The notes under the pieces: model-generated
The model's database searches: none
The model's input: the letters and a program-made list of their open reading frames with translations, nothing else
What the model was told of the DNA's origin: nothing
Part shown: piece by piece, positions 3,980-7,372 of the stretch
How positions within the stretch are numbered: the first letter of the stretch is position 1
Layout: each line of letters opens with the position of its first letter
Translations under genes and position numbers: made by a program
Assembly (NCBI GenBank): GCA_905234005.1
Contig: CAJOFW010000081.1
Span: 1 to 7,372, forward strand
Source of the DNA: an uncultured Oscillospiraceae bacterium
GTDB lineage: Bacteria; Bacillota; Clostridia; Oscillospirales; Oscillospiraceae
Direction: 5' to 3'
DNA: 7,372 bases

Positions 3980-5293
3980 ATGCAGAAATACATCATCAGC
4001 GGCGGCCGTCCCCTGAACGGAACGGTCTCCATTTCCGGCGCGAAAAACGCGGCGGTCGCCATCATCCCCGCCGCGCTCATGGTGCGCGGCGTATGCCGCA
4101 TCGAGAACCTGCCGGACATCAGCGACACCGACACGCTTCTGCGCGTATTGGAGATCATGGGCGCGTCCGTGCGCATGATCAACCGCACGACGGTCGAGCT
4201 GGACTGCACCTCCGTCTCCCTCGACGGGCTGTCGGAGGAGGTCTGGGCGCTGACCCGCCGCATCCGCGCAAGCTACTACCTCATCGGCGCGATGCTGGGC
4301 CGCTTCGGAAGGGCCTGCAGCACGATGCCCGGCGGGTGCAACTTCGGCGTGCGGCCGATCGACCAGCACATCAAGGGCCTCAACGCCCTCGGCGCGAACG
4401 TGCGCGTGGACGGCGGCTTCATCCGGGCCAGGGCGGAAAACGGCCGGCTGCGGGGTGCGCGCATCTATCTTGACAAGGTCTCGGTCGGCGCGACCATCAA
4501 CATCATGATCGCCGCCGCCACCGCCGAGGGACGCACGGTCATCGAAAACGTCGCCCGTGAGCCGCACATCGTCGACCTCGCGAATTTCCTGAACTCCATG
4601 GGCGCGGACGTGCGCGGCGCGGGCACCGACGTCATCAAGGTCCGCGGCGTGCCGTCGCTGCACGGCGGCACATACGCGCTGATCCCCGACCAGATCGAGG
4701 CCGGCACCTATATGGCCGCCGTCGCGGCGGCGGGCGGCTGCGTCCGCATCGAGAACGTCATTCCGAAGCACCTCGACTGCATCTCCTCCAAGCTGCGGGA
4801 GATGAACGTCGAGATCGAGGACGGCGACGATTACGTCGTCGTCCGGCGGGACGGCCTTCTGTGCCACGCCGACGTGAAGACCATGCCCTACCCCGGCTTC
4901 CCGACGGATATGCAGCCGCAGATCGGCGCGGTGCTCTGCTGCGCCTCCGGCATCAGCGCCGTGACGGAGGGCGTGTGGGACAACCGCTTCAAATACTTCG
5001 AGGAGCTGCGCAAGATGGGCGCGACCGTCAAGGTGGACGGCCGCACGGCGATCATCATCGGCGTCGACCGCCTCACGGGCGCTACCGTGCGGGCGTGCGA
5101 CCTGCGCGCCGGCGCCGCGGTCGTCATCGCGGGCCTCGCCGCGAAGGGCGTCACACGCGTGGAGGACGTCCAGTACATCGAGCGCGGCTACGAGGACATC
5201 GTCGGCAAGCTGCGGGCGCTCGGCGCGGAGATTCGCTGCGTCGACGAGCCGGATGAGCCGACCTCCCGGCGGACGGACTGGCTCGCGGGCTGA
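3980..5293 (+). CDS. murA: UDP-N-acetylglucosamine 1-carboxyvinyltransferase
   Basis: MurA transfers enolpyruvate from phosphoenolpyruvate to UDP-GlcNAc, the first committed step of peptidoglycan synthesis, in the cytoplasm. It is the fosfomycin target. The 437-residue protein is slightly longer than usual (about 417-430) and is a single EPSP-synthase-type double domain. Key sites are Lys22-Asn23 in SISGAKNAA, the catalytic-loop Cys120 in MPGGCNFGVRPID (116-128), Asp310 in YPGFPTDMQPQ (304-314), Arg376 in DLRAG and Arg402 in ERGYEDI. Cys at the loop predicts fosfomycin sensitivity, unlike the Asp variants. The ATG at 3980 has GGGAG 10 bases upstream. The open frame extends further 5' only as a chance overlap with the Nudix gene and leader. 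The stop overlaps the rlmH start as TGATG. Many Firmicutes carry two MurA copies, and which one this is cannot be told here. Confidence 0.96.
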   Translation: MQKYIISGGRPLNGTVSISGAKNAAVAIIPAALMVRGVCRIENLPDISDTDTLLRVLEIMGASVRMINRTTVELDCTSVSLDGLSEEVWALTRRIRASYYLIGAMLGRFGRACSTMPGGCNFGVRPIDQHIKGLNALGANVRVDGGFIRARAENGRLRGARIYLDKVSVGATINIMIAAATAEGRTVIENVAREPHIVDLANFLNSMGADVRGAGTDVIKVRGVPSLHGGTYALIPDQIEAGTYMAAVAAAGGCVRIENVIPKHLDCISSKLREMNVEIEDGDDYVVVRRDGLLCHADVKTMPYPGFPTDMQPQIGAVLCCASGISAVTEGVWDNRFKYFEELRKMGATVKVDGRTAIIIGVDRLTGATVRACDLRAGAAVVIAGLAAKGVTRVEDVQYIERGYEDIVGKLRALGAEIRCVDEPDEPTSRRTDWLAG

Positions 5294-5718
5294 TGGAGCG
5301 CGTTACGCTGCTCTGTCAGGGCCGCCTCAAGGAGCCGTATTACGAGGACGCCTGCCGCGAATATACAAAGCGCCTCTCCGCCTATTGCAGGCTCGAGATC
5401 ATCGAGCTGCCCGAAAAGGGGGAGCTTGCCCCCCGAATCCCGAAGGGGGCGTATGTGATCGCGCTGTGCGTCGAGGGCCGGAAAATCGACAGCCCGGGCC
5501 TTGCCGCCCGGCTCGAGGCCCTCGCCCTCGCGGGGGAGAGCCGGCTGTGCTTTCTGATCGGCGGCTCGGACGGCCTCACCGAGGCGGACAAACGCCTCGC
5601 CGCGTGGCGGCTGTCCATGTCGGACATGACCTTCCCGCACCATCTCGCCCGTGTCATGCTGCTCGAGCAGATCTACCGGGCGTTCACGATCACCGCCGGG
5701 GCGAAATACCATAAATAA
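5293..5718 (+). CDS. rlmH: 23S rRNA (pseudouridine1915-N3)-methyltransferase RlmH
   Basis: RlmH is a small SPOUT methyltransferase that uses S-adenosylmethionine to methylate pseudouridine 1915 in helix 69 of 23S rRNA on assembled 70S ribosomes. The trefoil-knot SAM site is seen as FLIGGSDGL (87-95), with MSDMTFPHHLARVMLLEQIYRAF (109-131) and the hallmark C-terminal YHK (139-141). At 141 residues it is shorter than the usual 155-160. The missing residues fall in the variable linker around residues 40-50, and all catalytic blocks are intact. The start overlaps the murA stop by one base (TGATG), so translation is probably by reinitiation or coupling. It has no promoter of its own and belongs to the murA operon. 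Confidence 0.95.
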   Translation: MERVTLLCQGRLKEPYYEDACREYTKRLSAYCRLEIIELPEKGELAPRIPKGAYVIALCVEGRKIDSPGLAARLEALALAGESRLCFLIGGSDGLTEADKRLAAWRLSMSDMTFPHHLARVMLLEQIYRAFTITAGAKYHK

Positions 5719-5735
5719 TACGACAATAATACGAC
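5714..5735 (+). repeat. 11-bp tandem duplication over the rlmH stop codon
   Basis: AATAATACGAC is perfectly repeated at 5714-5724 and 5725-5735. The first copy contains the rlmH TAA stop (5716-5718). It is most likely a local slippage event, without coding effect. Confidence 0.6.
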
Positions 5736-5770
5736 CGCCTGATCCCAATCCTTTTGAAGAGGTGATGACG

Positions 5771-6088
5771 ATGCTGTCCTGGGGACGACATGAATACGGA
5801 AAAACCTTCGACAACTGGCCGCGCACGGAGGCCGGGGAGACGGAAGAGCCTGTCTTCCTCGCGCACTGCGGCCCGCTGGACATGGAGGCGCAGATGCTCC
5901 AGTCCATGCTCGAATCCTACGGAATTCCCAGTCTGCGCTGCCTGCCCGGCGACGGGGCCTTCGGCGAGCTGATACTCGGCGTGAGCGGCAGCGGCGCGGA
6001 TATATTTGTTCCCCGCACCATGCTCGATAAGGCGCGGGAGCTCATGAAAGGAGAACCCGAAGATGACGGATTACAGGAAGGAATTTGA
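5771..6088 (+). CDS. DUF2007-type small protein, putative signal transducing
   Basis: A 105-residue soluble protein of unknown role. Residues 28-92 fit the DUF2007 pattern: a first strand VFLAHCGPLDMEA (28-40) whose acidic and Ala residues start a helix, QMLQSMLESYGIP (41-53) ending in the conserved Gly-Ile, a middle strand GELILGV (65-71), and a last block DIFVPRTMLDKARELM (77-92) resembling the family's closing helix. The N-terminal 25 residues are not recognised. ATG at 5771 has AGAGG 8 bases upstream. The in-frame ATG at 5765 is too close to that site. The 3' end overlaps the mutase start by 26 bases and carries its ribosome binding site, which suggests a linked function. Family assignment is by pattern only. 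The function is unknown. Confidence 0.7.
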   Translation: MLSWGRHEYGKTFDNWPRTEAGETEEPVFLAHCGPLDMEAQMLQSMLESYGIPSLRCLPGDGAFGELILGVSGSGADIFVPRTMLDKARELMKGEPEDDGLQEGI

Positions 6089-7372
6089 CCGCTGGCTCGA
6101 CAGCCCGGCTCTCTCCGAGGAGGAGTGGGCGGAGCTGGACGCCATACGAGGCGACGACGACGAGATCAGGAGCCGCTTCCACGGCCCGCTGGAGTTCGGC
6201 ACGGCCGGTCTGCGCGGCGTCATGGGCGCCGGCATCGCCCGGATGAACGTCCACGTCGTCCGCTGGGCGACACAGGCGTTCGCGGCGCTCATCGTGGACG
6301 AGGGCGACAGCGCGAGAAAGCGCGGCGTCGTCATCGCGTGCGACTGCCGCATCAACAGCCCGGAGTTTGCCCGCGAGGCCGCGTGCGTGTGCGCCGCGAA
6401 CGGCATCCACGTCCGCCTGTTCGACGCCCTGCGTCCGACGCCGGAGCTGTCCTTCGGCGTCATCCACTACAACGCGATCGCCGGCATCAACGTCACCGCG
6501 AGCCACAACCCGAAGCAGTACAACGGCTACAAGGTCTACTGGTCCGACGGCGCGCAGCTTCCGCCCGCGCACGCGGCGGAGGTCGCCCGGCGCATGGGCG
6601 AGCTTGACATCTTCGCGGACGTGAAGACAATGCCCTACCAGGAGGCCGTCGACAAGGGCATGATCGAGATCATCGGCGCGGAGACCGACGAGGAATTCCT
6701 CAAAAACGTCCTCGCCCAGGCGATCGACCCCGCCTGCGTCAGGGCTGTGGCCGACCGGTTTCAGGTCGTGTTCACGCCGTTCCACGGCGCCGGCCACAAG
6801 CTCGTGCCGGAGGCGCTGCGCCGCCTCGGTCTTACGCACATCCACCCCGTGCCCGAGCAGATGGTCATCGACGGCAGCTTCCCGACCGTCGCGAGCCCGA
6901 ACCCCGAGGAGCCGGAGGGCTTCTACCTCGGCGTGGCCCTCGCCAAGCAGGTGGGCAGCGAGCTGATCATCGGCACCGACCCCGACTCCGACCGCGTCGG
7001 CGTCATGGCGCTCGGCAGGGACGGCGAGTACCACACCATCACCGGCAACCAGATGGGCGCTCTGCTCTCCGACTACGTGATCACGGCCCGCCGCCGCATC
7101 GGCACGCTGCCCGAAAGACCGGCGATCCTCTCCACCATCGTCTCGACGACGATGACCGGCGCGATCTGCGACGCGAACGGCGTGCACTTCGCGCAGACGT
7201 TCACGGGCTTCAAGTTCATCGCGGAGCTGCTGCACCGGTACGCGGAGGAGGGCAGCTACGAGTATCTGCTCGGCTTCGAGGAGAGCTACGGCTATATGTT
7301 CGGCGACTACGTCCGCGACAAGGACGCCGTCACCGCGAGCATGATGATCGCCGAGATGGCCGCCCACTACTA
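6063..7372 (+). CDS. pgcA: Phosphoglucomutase/phosphomannomutase, 3' end outside window
   Basis: An alpha-D-phosphohexomutase that interconverts hexose 1- and 6-phosphates (probably glucose) through a phosphoserine enzyme and a bisphosphate intermediate. The product feeds UDP-glucose and envelope polysaccharides. The 436 visible residues cover domains 1-3 of about 550-580 expected, and the frame is open at the window end. The phosphoserine loop is TASHNP (145-150, Ser147) in GINVTASHNPKQYNGYK. The Mg-binding loop is GTDPDSDR (304-311, with Asp306, Asp308 and Asp310). The sugar-binding loop is GFEESYGY (404-411). The N-terminal GPLEFGTAGLRGVMG (41-55) is typical of the PgcA-type long mutases rather than GlmM. 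AAAGGAG lies 9 bases before the ATG, within the end of the DUF2007 gene. The four-part phosphate-binding domain 4 is not seen because of the cut. Confidence 0.93.
   Translation, partial: MTDYRKEFDRWLDSPALSEEEWAELDAIRGDDDEIRSRFHGPLEFGTAGLRGVMGAGIARMNVHVVRWATQAFAALIVDEGDSARKRGVVIACDCRINSPEFAREAACVCAANGIHVRLFDALRPTPELSFGVIHYNAIAGINVTASHNPKQYNGYKVYWSDGAQLPPAHAAEVARRMGELDIFADVKTMPYQEAVDKGMIEIIGAETDEEFLKNVLAQAIDPACVRAVADRFQVVFTPFHGAGHKLVPEALRRLGLTHIHPVPEQMVIDGSFPTVASPNPEEPEGFYLGVALAKQVGSELIIGTDPDSDRVGVMALGRDGEYHTITGNQMGALLSDYVITARRRIGTLPERPAILSTIVSTTMTGAICDANGVHFAQTFTGFKFIAELLHRYAEEGSYEYLLGFEESYGYMFGDYVRDKDAVTASMMIAEMAAHY

Noticed and set aside
5718..5735. TAATACGAC resembles the first half of a T7 phage promoter, twice.
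   Set aside because: The downstream half of the T7 consensus is missing, and the match comes from an 11-bp slippage duplication after rlmH.

Overview
The window looks like a GC-rich chromosome segment from a clostridial-type Firmicute. This rests on the gene set (SmpB, a MecA-type adaptor, MurA, RlmH, PgcA-type phosphosugar mutase), on strong AGGAG-type ribosome binding sites, and on sigma-A-like promoters of which several carry an extended TGn -10 box. No species can be named from the sequence alone.

Left end (1-996): about 1 kb with no convincing conserved gene. It starts with palindromes and a low-complexity Glu/Arg-rich reading frame that ends just before a rho-independent terminator. 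An AT-richer stretch follows, with a perfect 14-bp inverted repeat, a second terminator, a 17-bp direct repeat and several copies of CGTGTCAA. This lies directly downstream of the ssrA 3' end, a classical integration site, and reads like the edge or scar of a mobile element, although no integrase is visible.

Minus-strand block (997-3007): a divergent MecA-like gene, then smpB and a cyclophilin-type peptidyl-prolyl isomerase overlapping by ATGA, then the tmRNA gene ssrA with its own terminator. The block joins ribosome rescue (tmRNA and SmpB), protein folding (PpiB) and a possible Clp adaptor. The tmRNA tag is read as ENDNFALAAA, with an apparent Glu resume codon.

Plus-strand block (3204-7372): a Nudix ADP-ribose pyrophosphatase is divergent from the MecA-like gene across a promoter region with a long inverted repeat. 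Then, from its own extended -10 promoter and a structured leader of about 135 nt, come murA, rlmH, a DUF2007-type small protein and a phosphosugar mutase cut off by the window end. murA/rlmH overlap by one base and DUF2007/mutase by 26 bases, so this is probably one operon serving envelope precursor synthesis and ribosome modification.

I found no evidence of a wholly new biological system. The least explained parts are the 1-996 region, the divergent MecA-like gene, and the putative regulatory repeats upstream of the Nudix gene and murA.
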